In this document: piece after piece, positions 5,925 through 12,354 of the stretch
Position numbering within the stretch: the first letter of the stretch is position 1
How the letters are laid out: the number at the start of each line of letters is the position of its first letter
DNA from: a virus
IMG/VR virus record: IMGVR_UViG_3300041926_000014
Coordinates: 1-36,602 of that record
Length of the DNA stretch: 36,602 nucleotides
Strand: one strand, 5' to 3'
Notes under the pieces: model-generated
What the model was told of the DNA's origin: nothing
Database searches by the model: none
Seen by the model: the letters and a program-made list of their open reading frames with translations, nothing else
Program-made: the position numbers and the translations under genes

Positions 5925-6073
5925 CAGCTGATGAAGTTAAAGCAATCATGTTGGATTTTGCCCAAATGCTCATGAATGCTTACCCAGATAAAAATGCGTC
6001 TCAAATATCTTTGAAAGATGTTAGAGATGTAATTGAAATTTGGTTTGAAAAATATATTAAGGAATGCTTGTGA
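5921..6073 (+). CDS. 50-aa helical early protein
   Basis: ATG at 5921 overlaps the previous stop (ATGA) with GGAGA just upstream. The product has two helices separated by 'YPDKNASQIS', the second reading 'LKDVRDVIEIWFEKYIKEC'. No metal motif or membrane segment. It lies between the two zinc-ribbon copies and is translationally coupled on both sides (ATGA upstream, GTGA downstream). Unknown function. Confidence 0.55.
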   Translation: MTADEVKAIMLDFAQMLMNAYPDKNASQISLKDVRDVIEIWFEKYIKECL

Positions 6074-6153
6074 GTGGAAAATGCAAAAAATGCGGATATG
6101 AAAATGACAATAGAATACGATATTGTCCTCTTTGTGGATCAGAGAGACAATGA
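6070..6153 (+). CDS. 27-aa stand-alone zinc ribbon
   Basis: A GTG at 6070 overlapping the previous stop (GTGA), with AAGGA upstream, opens a 27-codon frame. It is a minimal four-cysteine zinc ribbon: CxxC at residues 5-8 and CPLC at 19-22. It duplicates the C-terminal domain of the 110-aa protein at 5592-5924 at both DNA and protein level. It ends in an ATGA overlap with the next gene. Tiny, but the overlap pattern and the conserved cysteines support it as a real gene. Confidence 0.5.
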   Translation: MSGKCKKCGYENDNRIRYCPLCGSERQ

Positions 6154-6329
6154 ACGATATGGATTTAAAAGAATTAACTAAGCAATCGTATGAAAAACAT
6201 GGTGTTAAGTATTCGATATATAAGGAAATGAATGAATTTTATGGAACTCCTATACCTGAAGGATATGAGGTTATTTTAATTGAAGATGGATGCTTTCCCA
6301 AATCCTTGATGTTAAGAAAAATTCAATGA
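6150..6329 (+). CDS. 59-aa hypothetical protein
   Basis: The frame is open from 6123, but the ATG at 6150, which overlaps the zinc-ribbon stop (ATGA) and follows GAGAGA, is the natural start. The product has a helical N-terminus and a beta-like centre ('PIPEGYEVILIEDG'), ending basic. No recognised family or motif. Confidence 0.58.
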   Translation: MNDMDLKELTKQSYEKHGVKYSIYKEMNEFYGTPIPEGYEVILIEDGCFPKSLMLRKIQ

Positions 6330-6691
6330 AAAAAGTGAAATGGATGATTCATAGGAAAAATATGAGCAGCGAATGCGAATCATGCGGCGAGCATATATTG
6401 GACTGCCAATGTAAAAACGATTGTAAAAAAGAAGAAAGTAAAACGGCTTTACATGGAAGTGTTTGTTTAGCATTTACCGCACCATATGGTGGAAGAATAG
6501 AGATTAAAACCAATAAGGAAATTGATTCGGAACAGGATATAGGGCCCGATGAGGAGATAGAAGGGCTTCATTATGTGGTAACATATAATGGTATATCCTG
6601 TCCCTTTTATAGTACGACCAAATGCGGAGCTTATGCAATAGCATTAGGTATCCAATGGGGTGCGTATTTTAGGATAAATCATGGTGAGTAA
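6326..6691 (+). CDS. Cys-rich N-terminus plus beta-rich domain, unknown function
   Basis: Starting from the ATG at 6326 (ATGA overlap with the previous stop) the protein has 121 residues. An ATG at 6362 has a better ribosome-binding site (ATAGGAAAAAT) and may be the true start. Near the N-terminus four or five cysteines ('CESCGEHILDCQCKNDC') form a likely zinc knuckle. The remainder is beta-rich, with 'GGRIEIKTNKEI', an acidic 'GPDEEIEG' loop, 'HYVVTYNG' and a Cys/Tyr-rich end. I do not recognise the family. Confidence 0.55.
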   Translation: MKKVKWMIHRKNMSSECESCGEHILDCQCKNDCKKEESKTALHGSVCLAFTAPYGGRIEIKTNKEIDSEQDIGPDEEIEGLHYVVTYNGISCPFYSTTKCGAYAIALGIQWGAYFRINHGE

Positions 6692-6843
6692 TGACTAACG
6701 CAGATAAAGCTAATATATTTTGTATATTAACATTTGTATTGATTGGCATCAGATATAATAATTCAATATTTTATAATTTAGCTATAGGAATATCTCTTGG
6801 AGCGTGTATGTTTTATCATTTTAAATTATGGTTTAAAAGATGA
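6691..6843 (+). CDS. 50-aa membrane protein with two predicted helices
   Basis: ATG at 6691 overlaps the preceding stop (TAATG) with GGTGAG upstream. Residues 8-20 and 27-47 are hydrophobic ('NIFCILTFVLIGI', 'FYNLAIGISLGACMFYHF'), giving two membrane helices and a basic C-terminus. It has the same length and topology as the gene at 5435-5587. Function unknown. Confidence 0.52.
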   Translation: MTNADKANIFCILTFVLIGIRYNNSIFYNLAIGISLGACMFYHFKLWFKR

Positions 6844-6904
6844 CAAATATTCCAAAAAAATCACTGAATATTCTGCAGGGAATGTTTTGAATTAAGCATG
6901 GTGG

Positions 6905-7075
6905 ATGATGAAAATATTTTATGGATCTTTGATTGGATTGATAATGATGGGTGTTCCTTTGAAAATATCGTATGATTATCATACTTTGAAAAAATATTAT
7001 CCTTCGTTGACATTTTTTCAGTTTATTTTTCAACATAGTCGATATTACATACCACCCGATAAAGAGAAAAACTAA
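6905..7075 (+). CDS. 56-aa small membrane or exported protein
   Basis: Two adjacent ATGs (6905 and 6908) open a 56- or 55-codon frame ending in TAA at 7075, three bases before the next gene. The N-terminus 'MMKIFYGSLIGLIMMGVPL' is a typical signal-anchor or signal peptide, followed by a short Tyr/Phe-rich tail ('FFQFIFQHSRYYIPP'). Ribosome-binding signal weak (GGTGG). The 60 bases before it (6844-6904) hold nothing I can support as a gene. Confidence 0.45.
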   Translation: MMKIFYGSLIGLIMMGVPLKISYDYHTLKKYYPSLTFFQFIFQHSRYYIPPDKEKN

Positions 7076-7078
7076 ATA

Positions 7079-7588
7079 ATGAAGTTTATTCATTACACTG
7101 ACAAACCTATTAATTCATTAGAACCAAGGGACTATAGTCAAGCTGACCTAGAATGGCAGTCTAAACCTAATGGATTATGGTTCAGTGTAGAGGAAGTTGG
7201 GAAACATCCCAATAATTACAATTGGAGAGAATGGTGTGAGGCTAAAAATTATCAAGTGGGATCTCTTGTAGTGGCCTACGAGATAGTTTTGAAAGAGGAT
7301 ACAAACATCCTTCACTTAAAGACCGCTGAAAAAATTAAAGAATTCACCAAGCAATATCTCTTGAAAACTCGTGACGGGCATGCTGAATGGGGTACCTATC
7401 AACTTGAATGGAATGAGGTGAAAAAGAAGCATAGCGGCATCATTATTTCACCTTATCAATGGGATTGTAGATTGTCACTGGAAACAGGCTGGTATTATGG
7501 TTGGGATTGCTCCAGTGGTTGCATTTGGGATGTATCATGTATTAAAGAATTTGTGTTCAGAGCACCGCATCGCATGCAAAGACTTTGA
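7079..7588 (+). CDS. Conserved 169-aa protein, possible ADP-ribosyltransferase-like fold
   Basis: I recognise the layout, although not a named family: 'MKFIHYTDKPINSL' at the start, 'KPNGLWFSVE' at residues 29-38, 'WREWCEAKNY' at 49-58, 'NILHLKTAEKIKEFTKQY' at 76-93, 'GIIISPYQWDCRLS' at about 120-133 and 'WYYGWDCSSGCIWD' at 138-151. Proteins with this order occur in phages and bacterial genomes. The opening HYT and the 'GLWFS' strand recall the NAD-binding start of ADP-ribosyltransferase-type folds, and no catalytic Glu can be assigned with confidence, so that is inference only. It is the last gene of the rightward operon, and its 3' end overlaps a minus-strand gene by 94 bases. Confidence 0.68.
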   Translation: MKFIHYTDKPINSLEPRDYSQADLEWQSKPNGLWFSVEEVGKHPNNYNWREWCEAKNYQVGSLVVAYEIVLKEDTNILHLKTAEKIKEFTKQYLLKTRDGHAEWGTYQLEWNEVKKKHSGIIISPYQWDCRLSLETGWYYGWDCSSGCIWDVSCIKEFVFRAPHRMQRL

Positions 7589-7734
7589 TCTCTTGGCATC
7601 CACATCCACATGTGACCAATTTCCTTGCATTCGTCTTCTCTCTTGCTACGTTTAGCGTCTGACTTAGTTGACTTCGTATTAGTCAATTTGGCATCATTTT
7701 TGTTATTATTTTTCAAATCTAGGATGTCTCTCAA
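7495..7734 (-). CDS. Small protein with basic N-terminus and CxxCG motif
   Basis: A 79-aa frame. Residues 1-33 are Lys/Asn-rich and disordered, then 'CKEIGHMWMWMPRDQSLCMRCGALN' contains a Cys/His/CxxC set that could hold one zinc. This half resembles small phage proteins with 'GH.W......C.RCG'. The last residues ('QMQPLEQSQP') lie antisense to the end of the 169-aa gene. The start overlaps the upstream gene by 29 bases. Considered real because of the metal motif and its place in the leftward series, but the C-terminal 30 residues may be incidental. Confidence 0.5.
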   Translation of the reverse strand: MRDILDLKNNNKNDAKLTNTKSTKSDAKRSKREDECKEIGHMWMWMPRDQSLCMRCGALNTNSLIHDTSQMQPLEQSQP

Positions 7735-7903
7735 AACTCATACAGCAATCTTTGCACCAATAGGTTTTTCTCAATTTATCTATGATGAAAATGTTATCCT
7801 GTTGGCATCTAGGGCATTCTTTTTTAGGATTGATATCTATTGTTTGAGCTTGTGAGACGCACACCAGATTTATAGAATATTGACCTATATAGTCCATTAG
7901 CAT
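7706..7903 (-). CDS. Zinc-ribbon protein (65 aa)
   Basis: The second half is a clear zinc ribbon: 'CPRCQQDNIFIIDKLR' followed by 'YWCKDCCMSFERHPRF', with four cysteines in two CxxC knuckles spaced about 20 residues apart. The first 25 residues ('YIGQYSINLVCVSQAQTID') may be an extra strand pair. The start overlaps the Lys-rich gene upstream by 7 bases. Single zinc ribbons of this kind bind nucleic acid or proteins; the partner is unknown. Confidence 0.62.
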   Translation of the reverse strand: MLMDYIGQYSINLVCVSQAQTIDINPKKECPRCQQDNIFIIDKLRKTYWCKDCCMSFERHPRFEK

Positions 7904-8031
7904 TTGCCTTTCATGGCTTTTTTGCCTTTTTTGACGAGTTCGTCACGTTTTTCGTCTTTATCAAGTATCTTTTTAGTGGCCTTTTCAAGCCCTTTTTCTT
8001 TTCTTATCAGATTTTTATATTGTCGATCCAT
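7897..8031 (-). CDS. Lysine-rich 44-aa phage protein
   Basis: ATG at 8031 with AAAGG upstream; stop TAA at 7897. The product is a very basic single helix with repeated K-E-K/K-x-x-K spacing ('LIRKEKGLEKATKKILDKDE', 'KRDELVKKGKKAMKGKC'). Similar short 'EK.L.K.TK.LL..DKKRD' proteins occur in many phages with related structural modules; they may bind DNA or the virion, but the role is not established. Confidence 0.58.
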   Translation of the reverse strand: MDRQYKNLIRKEKGLEKATKKILDKDEKRDELVKKGKKAMKGKC

Positions 8032-8045
8032 TATTTGTACCTTTC

Positions 8046-8276
8046 TTAGATGATCTTTGTATCTATGATATTTAAATTATGCATGATTGATGCGAGTTTT
8101 TCTTTATTCACAATGCCTTGGAAAAAACATTCGTTATATACTTCACGCCATTGCGCTTCGTAGATTTCTTTTTCTTTCATCAACTCTTGAATTTTCTTTT
8201 CTTTTTCTGAAAGTCCATCACGTTTTCTTGATTCTTCAATAAAAAGAATCAGTTCAGGTGTCAGATTATTTCGCAT
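8046..8276 (-). CDS. 76-aa helical (coiled-coil) protein
   Basis: The protein is almost all helix: 'LTPELILFIEESRKRD' then a charged 'LSEKEKKIQELMKEKEIYEA' segment with coiled-coil periodicity, and a C-terminal 'VNKEKLASIMHNLNIID'. Its start overlaps the upstream gene by 11 bases. No enzyme motif. Likely a small late or accessory protein; function unknown. Confidence 0.55.
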   Translation of the reverse strand: MRNNLTPELILFIEESRKRDGLSEKEKKIQELMKEKEIYEAQWREVYNECFFQGIVNKEKLASIMHNLNIIDTKII

Positions 8277-8466
8277 ATTTTCTACGATAATTAGACACCG
8301 ATGCTCCCCTCTTACCTATTTCTGAAGCAACATCACTATCATTTATTTTGTAGTATGATGCAGCTATTCGACAAGCTAAAGGCACAGACTTTCCTTTTTT
8401 AACCATACTAGAAGCAAAACTTACAGCTTTAAACAATATTTCATCTTCAATAAATGGCATGATCAT
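8266..8466 (-). CDS. Small HTH-like protein (66 aa)
   Basis: Residues 28-60 ('SVPLACRIAASYYKINDSDV' then 'ASEIGKRGASVSNYRRK') have the spacing of a helix-turn-helix, with a basic recognition-type end. The start overlaps the stop of the upstream 48-aa gene as ATGA. It could be a small transcription regulator of the late or accessory operon. The family is not sure. Confidence 0.5.
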   Translation of the reverse strand: MIMPFIEDEILFKAVSFASSMVKKGKSVPLACRIAASYYKINDSDVASEIGKRGASVSNYRRKYAK

Positions 8467-8609
8467 TTTTTCTTTGGTTTTTTGATATGTGCACCTGATT
8501 TCCTAACTTCATTTAGACTTGCAGCTATGCTTTGAGCCTTTGAATGGCCGCTTTTTTCCATCTCTTTTATATTGGATCCGATGTTTTTCTTACCTGGTTT
8601 GAGGGGCAT
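8463..8609 (-). CDS. Basic 48-aa phage protein resembling DUF6496
   Basis: ATG at 8609, TGA at 8463, overlapping the next start by 4 bases. The product begins 'MPLKPGKKNIGSNIKEMEKS' and continues 'GHSKAQSIAASLNEVRKSG', then ends in a Lys-rich tail. This is the pattern I associate with the DUF6496 group of phage miniproteins ('MPLKKGKS...I..NI.E....GK...QA.AIAL..ARK'). These occur near capsid genes and are unassigned. The start lies inside the end of the lipoprotein gene (20-base overlap). Confidence 0.68.
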   Translation of the reverse strand: MPLKPGKKNIGSNIKEMEKSGHSKAQSIAASLNEVRKSGAHIKKPKKK

Positions 8610-8805
8610 TTGCATTGTCCTTGTTTGAAACTTTTATAGTTATTTCGACATCAGTATCTTTTTGAAGCGCTTCTCGAGATATTTCAGTCTTGATAGCTGT
8701 ATCATCCGCGATTTCTTCTGCCGCTGTAAATAGCTGTGGAAGGCTCTGGCATCCTGACAATATAATCACAAATGGTAATATGCATTTACTTATGTGTTTC
8801 AGCAT
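8590..8805 (-). CDS. Small lipoprotein
   Basis: From the ATG at 8805 the product has 71 residues with a lipoprotein signal: 'MLKHISKC' positive start, hydrophobic 'ILPFVIIL' and lipobox LSGC, predicting cleavage before the Cys at residue 19. The mature part is acidic, then basic ('AAEEIADDTAIKTEISREAL'), without known domain. The frame continues upstream to a TTG at 8871, but a promoter -10 box lies in that stretch, so 8805 is preferred. There is no Shine-Dalgarno; a (CAA)n leader precedes the ATG. It might be an outer-membrane spanin or a superinfection-exclusion lipoprotein. Confidence 0.65.
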   Translation of the reverse strand: MLKHISKCILPFVIILSGCQSLPQLFTAAEEIADDTAIKTEISREALQKDTDVEITIKVSNKDNANAPQTR

Positions 8806-8835
8806 GATTTGCTTTTGTTGTTGTTGTTTATTCGA

Positions 8836-8864
8836 AATATATGTAATCTTTTTTTTATTTACAA
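8836..8864 (-). promoter_or_regulatory. Promoter of the lipoprotein operon
   Basis: On the minus strand TTGTAA (8864-8859) and TATATT (8841-8836) are spaced by 17 bases, a good sigma-70-type match. The predicted start is about 8829, so the mRNA would begin right at the CAA-repeat stretch (8831-8813) and have a leader of only about 25 bases. Confidence 0.5.
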
Positions 8865-8882
8865 TAGACAACGCGGGTTTTG

Positions 8883-8990
8883 ATGCGTGATTTCATCATA
8901 TCCATAATAATTTTCAATATGCTATTTTGCGTGTGGATGTACAGCCTATCAAAACGTGGAGAATATGAAGATGAAGAGGATGTTATATAG
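8883..8990 (+). CDS. 35-aa single-span membrane miniprotein
   Basis: ATG at 8883 opens a 35-codon frame ending TAG at 8990. Residues 4-22 ('FIISIIIFNMLFCVWMYSL') are a membrane helix; the C-terminal 13 residues are acidic ('RGEYEDEEDVI'). It overlaps the next gene, in a different frame, by 20 bases. No clear ribosome-binding site. Its small size makes it uncertain, but the overlap with an exported partner is the arrangement seen in some lysis-gene pairs. Confidence 0.4.
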   Translation: MRDFIISIIIFNMLFCVWMYSLSKRGEYEDEEDVI

Positions 8991-9198
8991 CTATATATAT
9001 CTGATTTTGGGTATACATGCGTTTTCTTTTTCTTGTGAAGATGATGAAAAAATAGAATATTATATCTTAACAGAACCTCCCACAGTAGAATGGGAAGGAC
9101 ATTTATGGATACCTGAATTGCTCATACATAGCCTGGAATGTCCTTGCAATGGATATGATGAAGATGAACTTATCGACTTAACGATTATCTTGCCGTAG
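8971..9198 (+). CDS. 75-aa exported protein
   Basis: GGAG at 8958-8961 favours the ATG at 8971 (9-base spacing); GTG 8956, ATG 8965 and ATG 8980 are alternatives. The N-terminus 'MKRMLYSYIYLILGIHAFSF' is a signal peptide ending before S-C, so cleavage at or near that Cys is plausible, although the box is not a standard lipobox. The mature part is acidic with three more cysteines ('LECPCNGYDEDE'). Its last 14 bases overlap the end of the convergent fibre gene. Its role is unknown; a periplasmic or outer-membrane accessory is likely. Confidence 0.5.
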   Translation: MKRMLYSYIYLILGIHAFSFSCEDDEKIEYYILTEPPTVEWEGHLWIPELLIHSLECPCNGYDEDELIDLTIILP

Positions 9199-10267
9199 TT
9201 AACGCTTGATTCATGTAAAATAGATCTGTGATCACTGAATTAGCTGCAATAGTACCTGCAGACCAGATTATCGCTATAAAAGGTGATACAGGATTAGTTG
9301 TCGGAATATTCGTTATTATATTTCCTAAAGACACTCCATCCATCGTAAAATTAACAGAACTCGCTGCAGCATTAACGGTAATTTGAGCATTATGCCATGC
9401 TGATGTTACGGAAGTGCTACTTGTATCCGTTGTAGCTGTTGATGCAGAAGATGTGATAAATTCCCATTCACCGCTATTTACGTTATCACTATACAAGAAA
9501 TAACATCCATTAGCTTGAGCTGAAGCAGATTTTGATGCAAAATCACCTAACCCTAAAACTAATGTATATCTATTGGTAGAATTGCTTAGAGTTGCAATAT
9601 TGAATACAAAGTTTAATGTTATTGCTCCTCCTCCTAGAAGGAATGAATTATTACCAAGGCTACAAAGATATAAACTAGCTGCAGTAGTTCCAGAAGTAAG
9701 TGATCCATTTCCAACTAAACCAGGATGTGCCGTTGAAGATACAGCAGGATTTCCATTCATCGTATTGGATCCAGAACCACTACCACCCCATGAATATGTT
9801 GATATTATGACGGCTGAACTTGCTGAAACTCCTGTGAAATCATCAAATAAATTTATCGTTGAATTAGGAGTAAATCCTCCAGAATTTGCCTGCCAGGTTG
9901 GCAACGCACTGGCTCCATTAGAAGTCAATATTTGTCCTGATGTTCCTACTCCAGATACGTTTTGAAATGCTCCTGTAGCTGTTGTTCCAGCAGTTATGAC
10001 ACTATAAGCCGTAAAAGTAGTATTTCCTGTTCCTCCTCCTGCTACTACTGCCGTACCAAATGTAGGTTGGGAAGATGATCCTTGAGAGATAAAAGGTATT
10101 CCGGATGTGGCTGATGGTGCGACATTGTTTATTGTATTTGATCCTGCTCCACCTGTATAAACGTTATATTGTGTAGATGATGTAGTGCTAAAGGTTGCTG
10201 TTCCATCGAAATTAACAAGTCCACTTGCACCTGTTTCATTTATTGCATTTGCTTGTTTTGTTGCCAT
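9185..10267 (-). CDS. Fibre-like virion protein with a C-terminal lectin-like domain
   Basis: A 360-aa protein. The first 150 residues are low-complexity T/S/G/A repeats with 'GTSGQILTSNGASALPTWQA', a motif common in phage fibre proteins just before the distal domain. Residues about 150-360 look like a beta-sandwich of LamG/concanavalin type: a 'LFDDFTG' start, 'FLLGGGAITLNFVFN', 'WHNAQITVNAAASSVNFTMD' and 'VSLGNIITNI'. It could be the sugar-binding tip of an appendage. It is the last of seven collinear late genes, and its start overlaps the previous stop (TAATG). Confidence 0.66.
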   Translation of the reverse strand: MATKQANAINETGASGLVNFDGTATFSTTSSTQYNVYTGGAGSNTINNVAPSATSGIPFISQGSSSQPTFGTAVVAGGGTGNTTFTAYSVITAGTTATGAFQNVSGVGTSGQILTSNGASALPTWQANSGGFTPNSTINLFDDFTGVSASSAVIISTYSWGGSGSGSNTMNGNPAVSSTAHPGLVGNGSLTSGTTAASLYLCSLGNNSFLLGGGAITLNFVFNIATLSNSTNRYTLVLGLGDFASKSASAQANGCYFLYSDNVNSGEWEFITSSASTATTDTSSTSVTSAWHNAQITVNAAASSVNFTMDGVSLGNIITNIPTTNPVSPFIAIIWSAGTIAANSVITDLFYMNQALTTAR

Positions 10268-10734
10268 TAGTTAAAGCTCACTTGATTTTGGTATTGATAT
10301 AACATGATGATGGCCATATTCATTTCTTGTAAGGAAATCGTCACGGGGGAAGCTCTGGCAGCAAAGGAAATAGATTGAGCTATTGGAACATAGTTAAGGT
10401 AGTTTACAGTCGTTCCCGCTGATGTTTGAGTATAATATAAGTGTGTCACACCTGATGATGATTCCGTAATATCGAATTGAGATAACGGCCATGCATTCAA
10501 TAAATTCGGCTGCACGGATTTACCAAAGTTGGTTATTATCAACAACCAGTAGGTGTTCAAAAATTGCCAATATAGAAGAAAATCGCTTTTGGATAAGTTG
10601 TAAGTGGATATCGTTTGAAATGTAAATGTATTAGATGAGAAAGTTATTTGGTCAACCAACGTGCTGGATTCATAGAAACTGATAGTTTGTGTTTGACCTA
10701 CGATGTCGACTTCTGTGGTGGTAGTAAGAGCCAT
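10267..10734 (-). CDS. Structural or appendage-associated protein (155 aa)
   Basis: Mixed beta-rich N-terminus ('TISFYESSTLVDQITFSS') followed by a helical, aromatic segment ('LSKSDFLLYWQFLNTYWLL') and a C-terminal helix ('LQEMNMAIIMLYQYQNQV'). I do not recognise the family. Position between two fibre-like genes and a GAGGTAAAATT ribosome-binding site suggest a virion component or fibre chaperone. Confidence 0.55.
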   Translation of the reverse strand: MALTTTTEVDIVGQTQTISFYESSTLVDQITFSSNTFTFQTISTYNLSKSDFLLYWQFLNTYWLLIITNFGKSVQPNLLNAWPLSQFDITESSSGVTHLYYTQTSAGTTVNYLNYVPIAQSISFAARASPVTISLQEMNMAIIMLYQYQNQVSFN

Positions 10735-10743
10735 AATTTTACC

Positions 10744-12345
10744 TCAACTTAATGTCCATGAACCAATTACTGATGTTGCAAACCATATCGCGTCACTTGC
10801 TCTATAAATCAACGTGACGGAATCACCGTTTTTATTGCTGGCTGCTGTTCCTGCTGTAGCTGTATTGATGGCTGATCCGATCTGGATTTTCTGCCCTGTA
10901 TTCGCCGTAATCGTTAATATACCTGATGCGCTATCCACAACAAAAGCTATGGCATTTCCTTGCGCAGGCGATGCCGGTAATGTTGCCGTTAATGTAGCTG
11001 TACAAAAATAACCATTGCTAGCAACTGCGTTAAACGATAAAGATTCATCAGTCCAAGTAAAACCTTCACCTGTATTGTTAATGGTTATAGTATTTGCCGT
11101 TGCTACGACACTAATTCCTGTTCCAGCTGTAATTGTAGCTGTTCCTAATTGATTAGATGCTTCTGTAACAACTTTTGCAACACTACCTACGTTTACGCCG
11201 TCAATGCCTGTAATATAGCATGCTGTTTGCGCATTTCCAATGCGCGTTGTTGTGCTTTCAGTAACAGTTCCGAGAACACCATTTCCAATACAAATATTAT
11301 TAGATTCCGTACTGATATAATTCTGTCCTGCCGTATATCCTACACAAGTATTTCCGGTTCCTGATGTGACAGCACTTAAGGCATTTGTTCCTACGGCTGT
11401 ATTAGTTCCACCTGTAGCTAATTTCAATGTTTGATATCCTACACCAACACAATTGCTATTTGTAGAAATTGTGAGCAAAGAATTTACCCCTATTGCTACA
11501 CTATTGGTGCCTGATGTCATGGCAGCTAAAGCACTTCGTCCTAAAGCTACGTTGGATCCTCCAGATGTCAGTGCATTCAATGCATCAAGTCCTAGACCTA
11601 AATTATTCGCTCCACTTAATGTTTGATTTCCCGCAGAAATTCCAATAAATAAATTATTTGTTCCGAAATTATGAAAGAAAAGAGAATTCATTCCAGTCAG
11701 CTGAAAACCTGTAGATGCTGATTGACCCATTCGAATAACATTGCTTTCTGCTGCTGTTCCTGGTACTCCTGCACCTATAATGATATTATTGCTTTCACTG
11801 CTAGTATAATTAGATCCCGCTGAAGCTCCTAAAAGTGTATTTGATGCTCCTGTGGTAATTCCTGAACCTGCTGCATATCCCAAAGCCGAATTTGATCCAC
11901 CGCTAGTAATAGCCGTTAAAGCTGTATCTCCAACTGATGCCGTATGTGTAGCTGATGTGATGGCACTTCCTGCCGATCCTAACATCAAATTCGATAAACC
12001 AAAATCTTGGGTTAATGTAGGAGTAGAACCAACAAATTTTACGGTTGTATTAGCAGTTTCAATATTAATATTATTTGAGGAAGGAGAAGCAGTTCCAGAA
12101 TTTCCCGTTAATGTTTCTACAGCACTACCACCACCGGTCAAGCCAATTTCAATTGAACCATTACTATTTGTTATTGTAACTCCTGATCCTTGTGTAAGAG
12201 TTGCAACTCGTATATGTGGAGCGACAGATGATCCGATTAATAATTGACCATCTAAAAGCATTTGAGCGGTTCCGGAAGTTAAGGAATTCCCAGTGAAGTC
12301 CACATTAAGGGCATATAAAACGCTACCAGTATCAAATCCAGGCAT
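10744..12345 (-). CDS. Repeat-rich fibre protein (533 aa)
   Basis: After an N-terminal 75 residues, the protein is built of about ten units of 20-30 residues with the pattern 'N(S/N)..(L/I)G..A....TSG..N', for example 'NLGLGLDALNALTSGGSN' and 'VALGRSALAAMTSGTNS'. This is the left-handed beta-roll pattern seen in trimeric adhesin heads and many phage fibres. Residues about 410-533 form a distinct C-terminal beta domain ('TATLPASPAQGNAIAFVVD', ending 'IWFATSVIGSWTLS'). The start has AGGAATATTT upstream. Likely host-surface recognition. Confidence 0.72.
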   Translation of the reverse strand: MPGFDTGSVLYALNVDFTGNSLTSGTAQMLLDGQLLIGSSVAPHIRVATLTQGSGVTITNSNGSIEIGLTGGGSAVETLTGNSGTASPSSNNINIETANTTVKFVGSTPTLTQDFGLSNLMLGSAGSAITSATHTASVGDTALTAITSGGSNSALGYAAGSGITTGASNTLLGASAGSNYTSSESNNIIIGAGVPGTAAESNVIRMGQSASTGFQLTGMNSLFFHNFGTNNLFIGISAGNQTLSGANNLGLGLDALNALTSGGSNVALGRSALAAMTSGTNSVAIGVNSLLTISTNSNCVGVGYQTLKLATGGTNTAVGTNALSAVTSGTGNTCVGYTAGQNYISTESNNICIGNGVLGTVTESTTTRIGNAQTACYITGIDGVNVGSVAKVVTEASNQLGTATITAGTGISVVATANTITINNTGEGFTWTDESLSFNAVASNGYFCTATLTATLPASPAQGNAIAFVVDSASGILTITANTGQKIQIGSAINTATAGTAASNKNGDSVTLIYRASDAIWFATSVIGSWTLS

Positions 12346-12354
12346 AAATATTCC

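Larger units (their letters stand above)
5874..6153 (+). repeat. Duplicated zinc-ribbon coding module (51-bp direct repeat)
   Basis: Bases 5874-5924 and 6103-6153 match at 45 of 51 positions, and both copies encode the same 'NDNRIRYCPLCGSERQ' C-terminus followed by TGA overlapping an ATG. Most differences are at third codon positions, so both copies appear to have been kept under protein-level selection after duplication. The copies are 229 bases apart with one intact 50-aa gene between them. Confidence 0.75.

Noticed and set aside
6840-6887. 15-codon frame overlapping the end of the two-helix membrane protein
   Set aside because: It has an ATGA overlap but is too short, has no recognisable sequence pattern, and stops well before the next gene.
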